Positions 18,249 to 27,054 of a DNA stretch of 33,159 nt are shown here, in pieces. Numbering within the stretch: the first letter of the stretch is position 1; every line of letters starts with the position of its first letter. This stretch comes from an uncultured Prevotellaceae bacterium (lineage in GTDB: Bacteria > Bacteroidota > Bacteroidia > Bacteroidales > Bacteroidaceae): contig CALZOH010000002.1 in NCBI GenBank assembly GCA_945827465.1, positions 1-33,159 on the forward strand, read 5' to 3'. The notes under the pieces are model-generated. The model was not told the origin of the DNA, did no database searches, and saw only the letters and a list, made by a program, of their open reading frames with translations. Position numbers and translations under genes: made by a program.

Positions 18249-19829
18249 ATGAAAAGAAACAGATTATTGTCTATTTGTGCTGCTTGTATGGCGGTTCTTC
18301 CGGCATTGGCGTTTGATCCTCCTACAATGGGTTGGAGTTCGTGGAATACCTTTGCACTTAACATCAATGAACAGGTAATAAAGAGTCAGGCCGACGCGAT
18401 GGTATCGACCGGATTGAGTAAAGCCGGTTATAAATTCATCAATATCGACGACGGATATTGGGATGGTCGCGGTGCCGACGGCAACTTGATACTGAATAAG
18501 AAGTTATTTCCGAATGGCATGCGTTCTCTGGTAGATTATATTCACAAGAAAGGGTTGAAGGCCGGTATCTACAGCGATGCGGGTGACAACACTTGCGGTT
18601 CGGGCAATGTTCATCCCTGGGGATTGGGCGTAGGCTTGGCCGGACATGAAGACCAGGACTGTCACCTTTATTTTATTGATTGGGATTTTGACTTTATCAA
18701 GGTAGACTATTGCGGTGGTAACCACATGGGACTGGATGAGCGTGCCCAGTATACCAAAATCAGTAATGCCATTAAGAACTGTGGCAAGCCCGGAGTTGTA
18801 TTCAATGTGTGTCGTTGGGCTTATCCCGGAACTTGGATTAGTGATGTGGCCGATTCATGGCGCACAACCGGCGACATCTATTGCGCTTGGGAGTCTGTCA
18901 GAAATATCATCAAGGAAAATCTCTATATTCAAGCCTATACCGGCGGCGGTCATTACAACGACCCTGATATGTTGGAAATCGGTCGTACCCTGTCGCACGA
19001 TGAGGAGAATACCCACATGGCTTATTGGTGTATTGCCAGCTCTCCCTTGCTGATTGGTTGCGACATGACCACCATTCCCGAATATTCTCTGAACCTTTTG
19101 AAGAATGCCGACTTGCTGGCCATGAACCAGGACAAGTTGGGTTTGGGTGCTCCCGTGGTGCAGCGCGAGGGCGAAGTGTACGTGGTGGCCAAGGATATGA
19201 AGAAATTGATGGGGCCGAAGCGTGCCGTAGTGGTTATGAACCTCACGGACGAAGCGAAGACGATTCCCGTTTCGATGGAGGCTGTAGGTTTTGAAGGCCA
19301 GGTGAAGGTTTACGATTGTTTCACCCATCAGGATGTAGCGGGTGGTGCTAACGGAACGCTTCAAGTTTCGATTCCGGCCCATGGCTCGCGTGCTTTCTTT
19401 ATGACCGGCAAGCGCAACGAGAAGTCGCTTTACCAAGCTGAGGAAGCTTATCTGCAAGCTTATCAGGAAATCGGAAAAGGTCAGAGTCCGCTCTGGCAAC
19501 CCAGCGATGCTGCCAACCAAGGCGAATATGTAGGCTATTTGGGTAATGCGGCCGACAACTATCTGGAGTGGCCCAATGTCTATAGCAAGAAGGGTGGGGA
19601 ATATACGCTTTCCATTCGCTATGCTTCGGGCGATGCACGCAACATGACGGTGACCGTTAACGGTAATCAGACCCTCCAGCTTACCAGTCTTATGAGCGGA
19701 GACTTTACCGAGAAGTGGGCTACTGTTGACGTGAAAGTAAGATTGAATAAAGGTTATAACAAGGTACGTTTGAGCAATCCTGCCAACTGGATGCCCAACA
19801 TCGATTGTATGACCGTTAAGAAGAATTAG
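18249..19829 (+). CDS. GH27 alpha-galactosidase with C-terminal carbohydrate-binding-like domain
   Basis: 526 aa with signal peptide; 'PPTMGWSSWNTF', 'GYKFINIDDGYWDGRG', 'KKGLKAGIYSDAGDNTCG', 'FDFIKVDYCGG', 'DVADSWRTTGDI', 'GGHYNDPDMLEIG'; C-terminal segment 'YQAEEAYLQAY...LEWPNVYSKKGGEYTLSIRYASGDARNMTVTVNG' resembles CBM6/CBM35. Confidence 0.94.
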   Translation: MKRNRLLSICAACMAVLPALAFDPPTMGWSSWNTFALNINEQVIKSQADAMVSTGLSKAGYKFINIDDGYWDGRGADGNLILNKKLFPNGMRSLVDYIHKKGLKAGIYSDAGDNTCGSGNVHPWGLGVGLAGHEDQDCHLYFIDWDFDFIKVDYCGGNHMGLDERAQYTKISNAIKNCGKPGVVFNVCRWAYPGTWISDVADSWRTTGDIYCAWESVRNIIKENLYIQAYTGGGHYNDPDMLEIGRTLSHDEENTHMAYWCIASSPLLIGCDMTTIPEYSLNLLKNADLLAMNQDKLGLGAPVVQREGEVYVVAKDMKKLMGPKRAVVVMNLTDEAKTIPVSMEAVGFEGQVKVYDCFTHQDVAGGANGTLQVSIPAHGSRAFFMTGKRNEKSLYQAEEAYLQAYQEIGKGQSPLWQPSDAANQGEYVGYLGNAADNYLEWPNVYSKKGGEYTLSIRYASGDARNMTVTVNGNQTLQLTSLMSGDFTEKWATVDVKVRLNKGYNKVRLSNPANWMPNIDCMTVKKN

Positions 19830-19859
19830 TTTTGATTGTTTTAGCATGATTTAATGATG

Positions 19860-19896
19860 GCAGCCGGTTAACTTTTTGTCTAATCGGCTGCTTTTC
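19860..19896 (+). terminator. Rho-independent terminator downstream of the GH27 gene
   Basis: gcagccggtta (19860-19870) / taatcggctgc (19881-19891) stem with one mismatch, followed by a T-rich tract. Confidence 0.7.
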
Positions 19897-19908
19897 TTAT
19901 GACTGTTT

Positions 19909-20547
19909 ATGAGTACTGCCGTTTATCTCTCTACGGCCTATTTGGGCCCTGTCAGTTACTATTGTCAGCTCTTTCGTTATCCGCAAGTTTGGATGGAGCG
20001 TCACGAGCATTACCTGAAACAGACTTATCGCAGCCGGTGCCTCATTGCTGCTCCCGACGGGCGTCAGGCTTTGACCATTCCCATTGTGCGCGACGACCCG
20101 TCTCACAGTGAGGTGAAGGACATCCGCATCAGCAGTCACGGCAATTGGCAGCATTTGCACTGGCAGGCATTGACAACGGCTTATCAGAACAGTCCCTTCT
20201 TTGAGTACTATGCCGACGACTTGCGTCCGTTTTATGAAAAGTCTTTTGAGTTTCTCTTCGACTTCAACGAGTCGCTGCGCGAAACGATTTGCGGCTTGCT
20301 CGACCTGAGTCCGGAGGTGCGCTTTACCGACGAATATTGTGCCTCTCCGGCCGATGCCGACGATTACCGGCAAGCCATCAGTCCGAAGCAGAAGGAGGGA
20401 ACACCGCTTTTCCGCCCGTGTCGCTATTATCAGGTGTTTGAAAACCGTTTTGGCTTCCTTCCCGACCTCAGTATTGCCGATTTGTTGTTCAATATGGGAC
20501 CTGAGTCGCCAATAGTGCTGCGTGACAGTATTCAAAGAGCAATCTAA
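19909..20547 (+). CDS. WbqC-like family protein
   Basis: 212 aa; 'AVYLSTAYLGPVSYYCQLFRYPQVWMERHEHYLKQTYRSRCLIAAPDGRQALTIPI', 'HGNWQHLHWQALTTAYQNSPFFEYYADDLRPFYEK'. Preferred over the 212-aa antisense ORF at 19897-20535. Confidence 0.88.
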   Translation: MSTAVYLSTAYLGPVSYYCQLFRYPQVWMERHEHYLKQTYRSRCLIAAPDGRQALTIPIVRDDPSHSEVKDIRISSHGNWQHLHWQALTTAYQNSPFFEYYADDLRPFYEKSFEFLFDFNESLRETICGLLDLSPEVRFTDEYCASPADADDYRQAISPKQKEGTPLFRPCRYYQVFENRFGFLPDLSIADLLFNMGPESPIVLRDSIQRAI

Positions 20548-20582
20548 TTCCGAAAAATCTTTTTCAATAGATTGATTTCTGC

Positions 20583-20590
20583 TAACTTTG
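20583..20590 (+). promoter_or_regulatory. Putative -7 element (TAACTTTG) for the pyrophosphatase gene
   Basis: TAACTTTG about 36 nt upstream of the ATG at 20627. Confidence 0.55.
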
Positions 20591-20626
20591 TAAACGTTTT
20601 TAGATAATTAATTACTACAACTTACT

Positions 20627-22843
20627 ATGGATTGGATAATATTTTATTTAGTGCCTGTTGCATCACTGATTGCATTGGGCTTTGCGTGGTTCTTTTACAA
20701 GAAGATGAAGCAGGAGAGCGAAGGAACTCCTGACATGATTCGGATTGCTGCGAACGTGCGCGAAGGTGCCAACTCTTATTTGCGTCAGCAATACAAAATT
20801 GTTGGCTATGTGTTTGTGGTCTTGTTCGTCATTTTTGCAATTATGGCTTACGTATTCAACATTCAGAATCCGTGGGTACCATTTGCATTTATTACGGGAG
20901 GATTCTTCTCGGGTCTGGCCGGTTTCTTGGGTATGAAGACGGCTACTTATGCTTCGGCCCGTACGGCCAATGCTGCCCGTCAGTCTATCAATGCCGGTCT
21001 GAAGGTGGCCTTTCGCAGTGGCGCCGTGATGGGTTTGGTGGTGGTTGGTTTCGGATTGTTGGATATTTCCATTTGGTTCCTTGTGCTCAATTACTTTGAG
21101 CCGGAGGGCATGACGGCTACGACTAAGCTTTGCACCATTACCACTACGATGCTGACCTTTGGTATGGGTGCCAGTACGCAAGCCTTGTTTGCCCGCGTGG
21201 GCGGTGGTATCTACACCAAGGCTGCCGATGTGGGCGCCGACTTGGTGGGCAAGGTTGAGGAAGATATTCCTGAGGACGACCCGCGCAACCCGGCTACCAT
21301 TGCCGACAACGTGGGCGACAACGTGGGCGACGTGGCCGGTATGGGTGCCGACCTCTACGAGTCGTATTGCGGCAGTATCTTGGCTACGGCTTCGCTCGGT
21401 GCAGCTGCTTTTGCCATGAGTACGGTCGAAATGCAGTTCAAGGCCGTTATTGCTCCGATGTTGATTGGTGCAGTCGGAGTGCTGCTTTCGTTGATAGGTA
21501 TCTTTGTGGTCCGCACGCGCGAAGATGCTGATATGAAGAATTTGATTCAGGCCCTGGAGAAGGGTACCAACTTGGCTTCGCTGCTCATCGTGGTTTTTGC
21601 CTTCTTGATTCTCTACGGTCTGGGTCTTGAGGGATGGTGGAAGTATGGCTTGAGCGTTACTGCCGGTTTATTGGTAGGTATCGTCATTGGCCGCGCCACC
21701 GAGTATTATACTTCTCAGAGCTATTCACCCACCCGTAAGTTGAGCGAAAGTGGTCAGACCGGTGCTGCCACCGTCATCATCTCGGGTGTAGGTTTGGGTA
21801 TGTTGTCCACTGCCATTCCCGTAATTGCCGTAGTTGTTGGTGTGATTCTTTCCTACGGCTTTGCTTCGGGCTTTAACTTTGCTGATATTTCTCATGGTCT
21901 CTACGGCATCAGTATGGCTGCTGTCGGTATGCTTTCAACGCTGGGCATCACCTTGGCAACCGATGCTTACGGTCCTATTGCCGACAACGCCGGCGGTAAT
22001 GCCGAGATGGCCGGCCTGGGCGAATCGGTTCGCAAGCGCACCGACGCTCTCGACTCGTTGGGCAATACCACTGCTGCTACCGGAAAGGGTTTTGCCATTG
22101 GTTCTGCCGCCCTCACCGGTTTGGCTCTCTTGGCCTCTTACGTGGAGGAATTGCGCATCGGTATGGTTCGTCAGGGTCAGACCGAGATGACCTTCATCGA
22201 TACCCTCAGCCAGCAGGCCACCCGCACGGTTGAAACCGCTTCAGCTTCGTTTGCCGATTTCATGGCCTACTTCGACGTAACGCTCATGAACCCGCGCGTA
22301 TTGGCCGGTATGTTCATCGGTGCCATGCTCACCTTCCTCTTCTGCGGACTCACGATGAAGGCCGTTGGCCGCGTGGCTGAGAAGATGGTAGAAGAAGTAC
22401 GTCGCCAGTTCCATTCGATTAAGGGCATCCTCGAAGGAAAGGCTACCCCCGAGTACGGCAAGTGCGTTATGATTTCAACCAAGGGTGCGCAGCACGAGAT
22501 GATTGTTCCCTCGCTCTTGGCCATCGTTGCCCCCATCCTGACGGGCGTCATCTTCGGCGTATCAGGCGTATTGGGACTCTTGGTGGGTGCTCTCAGCTCC
22601 GGTTTCGTATTGGCCGTATTCATGGCCAACTCAGGTGGAGCTTGGGATAACGCCAAGAAGTATGTAGAAGAAGGTCACTTCGGCGGCAAGGGTAGCGAAA
22701 CCCACAAGGCCACCATCGTGGGCGACACCGTAGGCGATCCCTTCAAGGATACATCAGGTCCCAGCTTGAACATTTTGATCAAGTTGATGAGTATGATTTC
22801 AATTGTTATGGCAGGATTGGTCTTGAGTTGCCATCTGTTCTAA
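20627..22843 (+). CDS. hppA: Membrane-integral (cation-pumping) pyrophosphatase, K+-dependent type
   Basis: 738 aa polytopic; '[56 protein letters not shown]', '[19 protein letters not shown]', '[18 protein letters not shown]', '[12 protein letters not shown]', '[21 protein letters not shown]'. Confidence 0.97.
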   Translation: MDWIIFYLVPVASLIALGFAWFFYKKMKQESEGTPDMIRIAANVREGANSYLRQQYKIVGYVFVVLFVIFAIMAYVFNIQNPWVPFAFITGGFFSGLAGFLGMKTATYASARTANAARQSINAGLKVAFRSGAVMGLVVVGFGLLDISIWFLVLNYFEPEGMTATTKLCTITTTMLTFGMGASTQALFARVGGGIYTKAADVGADLVGKVEEDIPEDDPRNPATIADNVGDNVGDVAGMGADLYESYCGSILATASLGAAAFAMSTVEMQFKAVIAPMLIGAVGVLLSLIGIFVVRTREDADMKNLIQALEKGTNLASLLIVVFAFLILYGLGLEGWWKYGLSVTAGLLVGIVIGRATEYYTSQSYSPTRKLSESGQTGAATVIISGVGLGMLSTAIPVIAVVVGVILSYGFASGFNFADISHGLYGISMAAVGMLSTLGITLATDAYGPIADNAGGNAEMAGLGESVRKRTDALDSLGNTTAATGKGFAIGSAALTGLALLASYVEELRIGMVRQGQTEMTFIDTLSQQATRTVETASASFADFMAYFDVTLMNPRVLAGMFIGAMLTFLFCGLTMKAVGRVAEKMVEEVRRQFHSIKGILEGKATPEYGKCVMISTKGAQHEMIVPSLLAIVAPILTGVIFGVSGVLGLLVGALSSGFVLAVFMANSGGAWDNAKKYVEEGHFGGKGSETHKATIVGDTVGDPFKDTSGPSLNILIKLMSMISIVMAGLVLSCHLF

Positions 22844-22866
22844 TTTTTGAAGTCCCGAAATAAAGA

Positions 22867-22908
22867 AACTTCCCGGCCGCTTGCAAAAGCAGTCGGGAAG
22901 TTCTCTTT
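22867..22908 (+). terminator. Terminator hairpin downstream of hppA
   Basis: aacttcccg (22867-22875) / cgggaagtt (22894-22902), followed by ctctttct. Confidence 0.65.
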
Positions 22909-22966
22909 CTATGCCTGCGCGAAAGCTTGCGGGAATCGTCAAATCTTAAAAAATGTCTTTTTCAAG

Positions 22967-23110
22967 CTTCTGAAAAGTTTCAGAGACATGAAAACATTTG
23001 TTTCGACCTTCTGAAAAGTTTCAGAGACGCGAAAACATTTGTTTTGACCTTCTGAAAAGTTTCAGAGACGCGAAAACATTTGTTTCGACCTTCTGAAAAG
23101 TTTCAGAAGG
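22967..23110. repeat. 41-bp tandem repeat array with a palindromic core (three full units plus a terminal palindrome)
   Basis: Units start at 22967, 23008, 23049 and 23090 (exact 41-bp period): cttctgaaaagtttcagagac(a/g)(t/c)gaaaacatttgttt(c/t)gac. Core TCTGAAA-AG-TTTCAGA; the last copy is the fully palindromic CCTTCTGAAAAGTTTCAGAAGG. Confidence 0.92.
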
Positions 23111-23350
23111 TATATAAAAATATAATTTAACATTTATGATGAAAGAAAACGGTGAGCCGTCAGTTGCGGCATCGAATATCTAATAGGAAATAGCAAGCCT
23201 CTGCCTGTTGGGACGGGTTGGCGCCTCCGGTTTTACTTTCCTCAAGGAGTCGTTGGGCTTGCTCTGCCCGGCGGACTGCCAACGATGCCCGTCGGCTTGC
23301 CGGGGGCGAGGGCCGCAGCGACGAGGACGGGGTGAGGATGGCTTAGGGGC

Positions 23351-23380
23351 AAAAAAATAGGTTTGCGCTCGCAAACCTAT
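23351..23380 (-). terminator. Rho-independent terminator of the sulfatase operon
   Basis: ataggtttgcg (23357-23367) / cgcaaacctat (23370-23380); on the minus strand the hairpin is followed by a T7 run (aaaaaaa on +, 23351-23357). Confidence 0.85.
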
Positions 23381-23397
23381 CTTTTCAGAATGTCTTC

Positions 23398-24975
23398 TTA
23401 ATACTTCAGCGGATATTTCTCGCGGATGGGGTCGTCGTAGACCACTTGCAGGCGAGCTAGCTCCTTCATCATGCGCTTCGTAATCTTCTCGGTACCGGGT
23501 TGGCCGTAGATGTTGTGCATTTCCGAAGGATCTTTCTTCAGGTCGTAGAGCTCCCACTCGTCGATGTCGTTATAAAAATGAATCAACTTATAGCGTGAGT
23601 CGCGCACACCATAGTGACGCTTCACGGCGTGCTCGGCAGGATATTCGTAGAAGTGGTAGTAGAGCGACTTGCGCCAGTTTTTGGGATGCTCTCCCTTGAG
23701 GAGCGGCACGAGCGATACGCCCTGGATGTCGGACGGAATCTTGGCGCCGGCCAGTTCGAGGAAGGTGGGAGCGTAGTCAATGTTCTGCACCATTTCCTTA
23801 ATCACACCCTTGCCCTTAAAACCTTTTGGCGGGAGCATCACGAGCGGTGTGTTGAACGACTCTTCATACATGAAGCGCTTGTCGAACCATCCGTGTTCGC
23901 CCATGTAGAAGCCCTGGTCGGAGGTATAGACCACCAAGGTGTTCTCCAGCAATCCGGCCTTCTCCAGATAGTCGAGCAGGCGGCCCACATTGTCGTCGAC
24001 CGACTTCGTTACCTTGGCGTACTCGCGCATATAGCGTTGGAACTTAAACTCGGCCAGTTCCTTTCCTTGCAGATTGCTTTGGTAGAACTTGTTGGCAATC
24101 GGGTTGTAGAAGCGATACCAAGCCTCCTTGTCGGCTTCGTCCATGCGGCTCACCATATTCAGGTAGCTGCGGGTGAGGGGAGAGGTCTTGCCCTCCTGAT
24201 AGAGGTGCAGGTCGTAGATGGGGTCCATATCCTTAAAGATACTCATCTCCTGTTCGGCGGCGGCGCGGCGGTTGGCATAGTCATCATAGAAATTGGCCGG
24301 GATTTCAAAGGTCTTGTCTTCGTACTCATTGAGGTACTTCATTTCCGACATCCAGATGCGGTGACAGGCCTTGTGGTGCACAAAGATGGCAAAGGGCTGG
24401 TTCTTGTTGCGCTGGTTCTCCAGCCAGTCGATGCTCATGTCGGTAATCAGGTTGGTCACGTAACCGTGCTCGCGCACCCTTTTGCCGTCCATCGTAATGA
24501 AGTCGGGGTTGTAATACTCACCCTGTCCGGGCAGAATCTTCCAGTAGTCAAAGCCCGTGGGCGTGCTGTTGAGGTGATACTTGCCAATCATGGCCGTCTG
24601 ATAGCCCACCTTCTGCAAGAGTTTGGGCATCGTCTGCTGCGAACCGTCAAACACGCCGTGCTCATTGTTGGTAAACCCGTTCTTGTGACTGTGTTTGCCC
24701 GTAAGCATGCAGGCGCGGCTGGGGCCGGAGAGCGAGTTGGCCACAAAACTGTTGACAAACCTCACGCCGTCGTTGGCAATGCGGTCCAGGTTAGGAGTAG
24801 AAACGTAGCGATTGTCGTAGCAACTCATCATCTGGGCCGTGTGGTCGTCGGTCATGATGTACACAATGTTGTACTGCTTCTGCCCGTTTGTGGTTTGGGC
24901 CTTGCTCTCGGCAGAGTTCAGGGCCGCCAGTCCGATGGCAGGGAGCAGGATGGGGGAGTAAGAGGTCTTCTTCAT
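23398..24975 (-). CDS. Sulfatase (arylsulfatase superfamily, serine-type active site; possible N-acetylglucosamine-6-sulfatase-like)
   Basis: Start MKKTSYSPILLPAIGLAALNSAESKAQ (signal peptide); 'NIVYIMTDDHTAQMMSCYD', active-site 'SGPSRACMLTGKHSHKNGF', 'VVYTSDQGFYMGEHGWFDKRFMYEESFNTPLVM'. Confidence 0.94.
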   Translation of the reverse strand: MKKTSYSPILLPAIGLAALNSAESKAQTTNGQKQYNIVYIMTDDHTAQMMSCYDNRYVSTPNLDRIANDGVRFVNSFVANSLSGPSRACMLTGKHSHKNGFTNNEHGVFDGSQQTMPKLLQKVGYQTAMIGKYHLNSTPTGFDYWKILPGQGEYYNPDFITMDGKRVREHGYVTNLITDMSIDWLENQRNKNQPFAIFVHHKACHRIWMSEMKYLNEYEDKTFEIPANFYDDYANRRAAAEQEMSIFKDMDPIYDLHLYQEGKTSPLTRSYLNMVSRMDEADKEAWYRFYNPIANKFYQSNLQGKELAEFKFQRYMREYAKVTKSVDDNVGRLLDYLEKAGLLENTLVVYTSDQGFYMGEHGWFDKRFMYEESFNTPLVMLPPKGFKGKGVIKEMVQNIDYAPTFLELAGAKIPSDIQGVSLVPLLKGEHPKNWRKSLYYHFYEYPAEHAVKRHYGVRDSRYKLIHFYNDIDEWELYDLKKDPSEMHNIYGQPGTEKITKRMMKELARLQVVYDDPIREKYPLKY

Positions 24976-25045
24976 AAATAGAAAATATAATTGAATGATT
25001 ATTGAATTAAGAATTGTCGTTGTCAGTTTGGAGTGGGGCAGGGGG

Positions 25046-27046
25046 CTACTTCTTTTCAAACTTGGCCGAATGCGTCCGTCCGCCGTACTGCCAGCTCACC
25101 AGGTAGATGCCCCGCGCCAGCTGCCGGGTCGAGAAGGCTTCGTCGGCCTGGAAGGAGCCGACCCTCCGGCCGTCGAGCGTGAACACGCGGGCCTCGAAGC
25201 GGAGTCGGCCGAGGTCGGGCGCAATGAAGTGCACTTCCTGCTGTGCAGGATGGAACATCAGCGCATATTCCTCCGCCTCTTCGGGCAGAGCCCGGATGGC
25301 GTCGGGCTGGTTCACCACGGGCCCGGCCTTCTCAAAATACCAAAGGCGGTTGCCTGAGGTGGCATCGAGCTGGTTGCTGGTGAAGCTGATGATGGGATTA
25401 TCGTTTCGGCTGTATCCCCCTTTGTTGATGGCAATCCGGCCGGTCGCAAGGTTGGCCAGGTTGCAGTAGCCCGTCGAGGGATTGCGCACGATGTCCCACA
25501 GCTGCCGCTCGTCGCTCGGGTCGGGCTCGGCCACGGTGAGGTGACTGCTGCTTGCCGTCTGGGTGAGGTCGGCAAGGGCCAGCCCGCTCTCGCGGTTCAC
25601 AAACAGGTAGTGGTCGTCCACCGGCAGGATGCGCCATTGCTGCGAGAGGCGTTCGGCCGTCTCCATGTACAGACAGACGTAGGGCACGTTGTAGATGGTC
25701 GAAGCGCTGCACACATCCATCAGGCCGTTGGCGATGTTCATATTATAGATGCGGTAATACGATGCCGTGTCGCATTCAAAGGGAGAAATATACCTGAAAG
25801 CCCGCTTCAGGTAATCGTTGTGGTCGCGGATAAAAGTCTTCAGGTCGTCGATGTACTCGTCGTAAGTGCTGAAGAGCTTGATTTCTTCGTAATAGCGTTG
25901 GCGGATGTTCCACACCTTGTAGTTTTCTTCCTGCGACTTCTCGAGGAGTCGGGCCAGAGAGTCAACCTTCTCAATCATGAAGTCGGTGAGTCCGCGGTTG
26001 TAGGCATCGGCGTAAGTCTGGGCCACCGACTTCGTAAACCATTCGTCCTGGCGCATGCGGGTGAGCCACACTTTCATCATCGTGTCGCCATAACCCACGT
26101 CGATCATGAGCTTTTGGCTCACGTCGCCTTTCCGCGTCGTATTGTTAAACGAGATATCGTTGTCCCACAGCGGTCCGAAGTAGAGGGCCGGGTCGTTGCG
26201 GTCTTTGTAGAAGTAAGTACTGTAGAAGCCGTCGGGATTAGCCGCAATTTCATTGGCCAGATACCAGGCGAAAAGGCTGGTGGAGTCGACGTAACGGCGA
26301 TAACCCAATTTGGCGTCGCCAAACTTCTCGCTGTAGAGGCTGTTCTCAAAACCGGCAATGTAGTTCTTGATATATTTCAGTTGGCGGTTGCCGATGGAAT
26401 CGCTCGGTTCGTGAATGCGCACCAACACATTGTGCGACGTGGTGAAGTAAGGGTCGCTGCTGTCGTAATTACCCGTCGCCTCAAGCAGGTATCCGCCGCT
26501 CACGTCGGTGATGTTGTCGGTCACCTGGTAGACTTGCTCGTAGATGTCGACCCTTTGCGGACGGATGTCAATCTGGTCCGATACCTGGTAAGTTCCCTTG
26601 TATTTATTGTTCAGGTAGAAGTCCACAAATTCGGCGGCAGGATTAAACTTCAATCCCAAGAAGGCTCCCACCTCCGAAGCCAGTGCATTCCTGATCATGG
26701 CTTTGTCGGCGCAGTTGGCCAGCAGTGTCCAGCTGCGTGCCTTCGCGTGGTCGCTGCCCAACAGGCGTTTTTTCTTCTGCAGTTTGATACGATAGGGCTT
26801 CTTGGCCATGCCCCACGTGGAGTTTCCGCGTCCGCGAATCTGGATGGAATCATAAACGGCCGTACCCTTTTCGTCCACCCACACCAAGCGGGCGTAGATA
26901 TAGTTCTCCTTGCTCGTAATGCCGGCCCCGCTATACGTGTTGACGTAAACGCTGGGCAGATTGGTTAGTTGCCGGTATTCCTGGGCGAAGGCCGCCGAGG
27001 TGATGAGCAACCAAGTGAATAATAATGATAGCAATCTTCTCTTCAT
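25046..27046 (-). CDS. CotH kinase family protein with ricin-B-like domain and C-terminal sorting-domain-like tail
   Basis: 666 aa; 'IQIRGRGNSTWGMAKKPYRIKLQKKKRLLG', 'SWTLLANCADKAMIRNALASEVGAFLGLKF', 'FVDFYLNNKYKGTYQVSDQI', 'PLWDNDISFNN' (CotH); 'WRILPVDDHYLFVNRESGLALADL...RQLWDIV' (ricin-like); tail 'ARVFTLDGRRVGSFQADEAFSTRQLARGIYLVSWQYGGRTHSAKFEKK'. Confidence 0.88.
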   Translation of the reverse strand: MKRRLLSLLFTWLLITSAAFAQEYRQLTNLPSVYVNTYSGAGITSKENYIYARLVWVDEKGTAVYDSIQIRGRGNSTWGMAKKPYRIKLQKKKRLLGSDHAKARSWTLLANCADKAMIRNALASEVGAFLGLKFNPAAEFVDFYLNNKYKGTYQVSDQIDIRPQRVDIYEQVYQVTDNITDVSGGYLLEATGNYDSSDPYFTTSHNVLVRIHEPSDSIGNRQLKYIKNYIAGFENSLYSEKFGDAKLGYRRYVDSTSLFAWYLANEIAANPDGFYSTYFYKDRNDPALYFGPLWDNDISFNNTTRKGDVSQKLMIDVGYGDTMMKVWLTRMRQDEWFTKSVAQTYADAYNRGLTDFMIEKVDSLARLLEKSQEENYKVWNIRQRYYEEIKLFSTYDEYIDDLKTFIRDHNDYLKRAFRYISPFECDTASYYRIYNMNIANGLMDVCSASTIYNVPYVCLYMETAERLSQQWRILPVDDHYLFVNRESGLALADLTQTASSSHLTVAEPDPSDERQLWDIVRNPSTGYCNLANLATGRIAINKGGYSRNDNPIISFTSNQLDATSGNRLWYFEKAGPVVNQPDAIRALPEEAEEYALMFHPAQQEVHFIAPDLGRLRFEARVFTLDGRRVGSFQADEAFSTRQLARGIYLVSWQYGGRTHSAKFEKK

Positions 27047-27054
27047 ACTGTTTG

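Noticed and set aside
18855-19847. 330-aa minus-strand ORF opposite the GH27 gene
   Set aside because: Shadow of a clear alpha-galactosidase; no domain evidence.
19897-20535. 212-aa minus-strand ORF almost exactly opposite the WbqC-like gene
   Set aside because: Equal length to the + ORF, but only the + strand product has recognisable WbqC features.
22967-23110. CRISPR array hypothesis for the 41-bp repeats
   Set aside because: The whole 41-bp period is conserved, with no unique spacers and no cas genes nearby; better described as a tandem repeat.
23180-23557. 125-aa minus-strand ORF spanning the GC-rich island and the sulfatase C-terminus
   Set aside because: Overlaps the sulfatase in another frame and crosses its terminator; no domain; likely composition-driven.
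23614-24981. 455-aa open frame on the + strand opposite the sulfatase
   Set aside because: Antisense shadow ORF in a GC-rich gene; the sequence is low-complexity V/L/H/G-rich with no domain, while the minus strand encodes a clear sulfatase.
25541-26968. 475-aa open frame on the + strand opposite CotH
   Set aside because: Same shadow-ORF pattern (V/H/R-rich, no family); the minus strand has CotH motifs.
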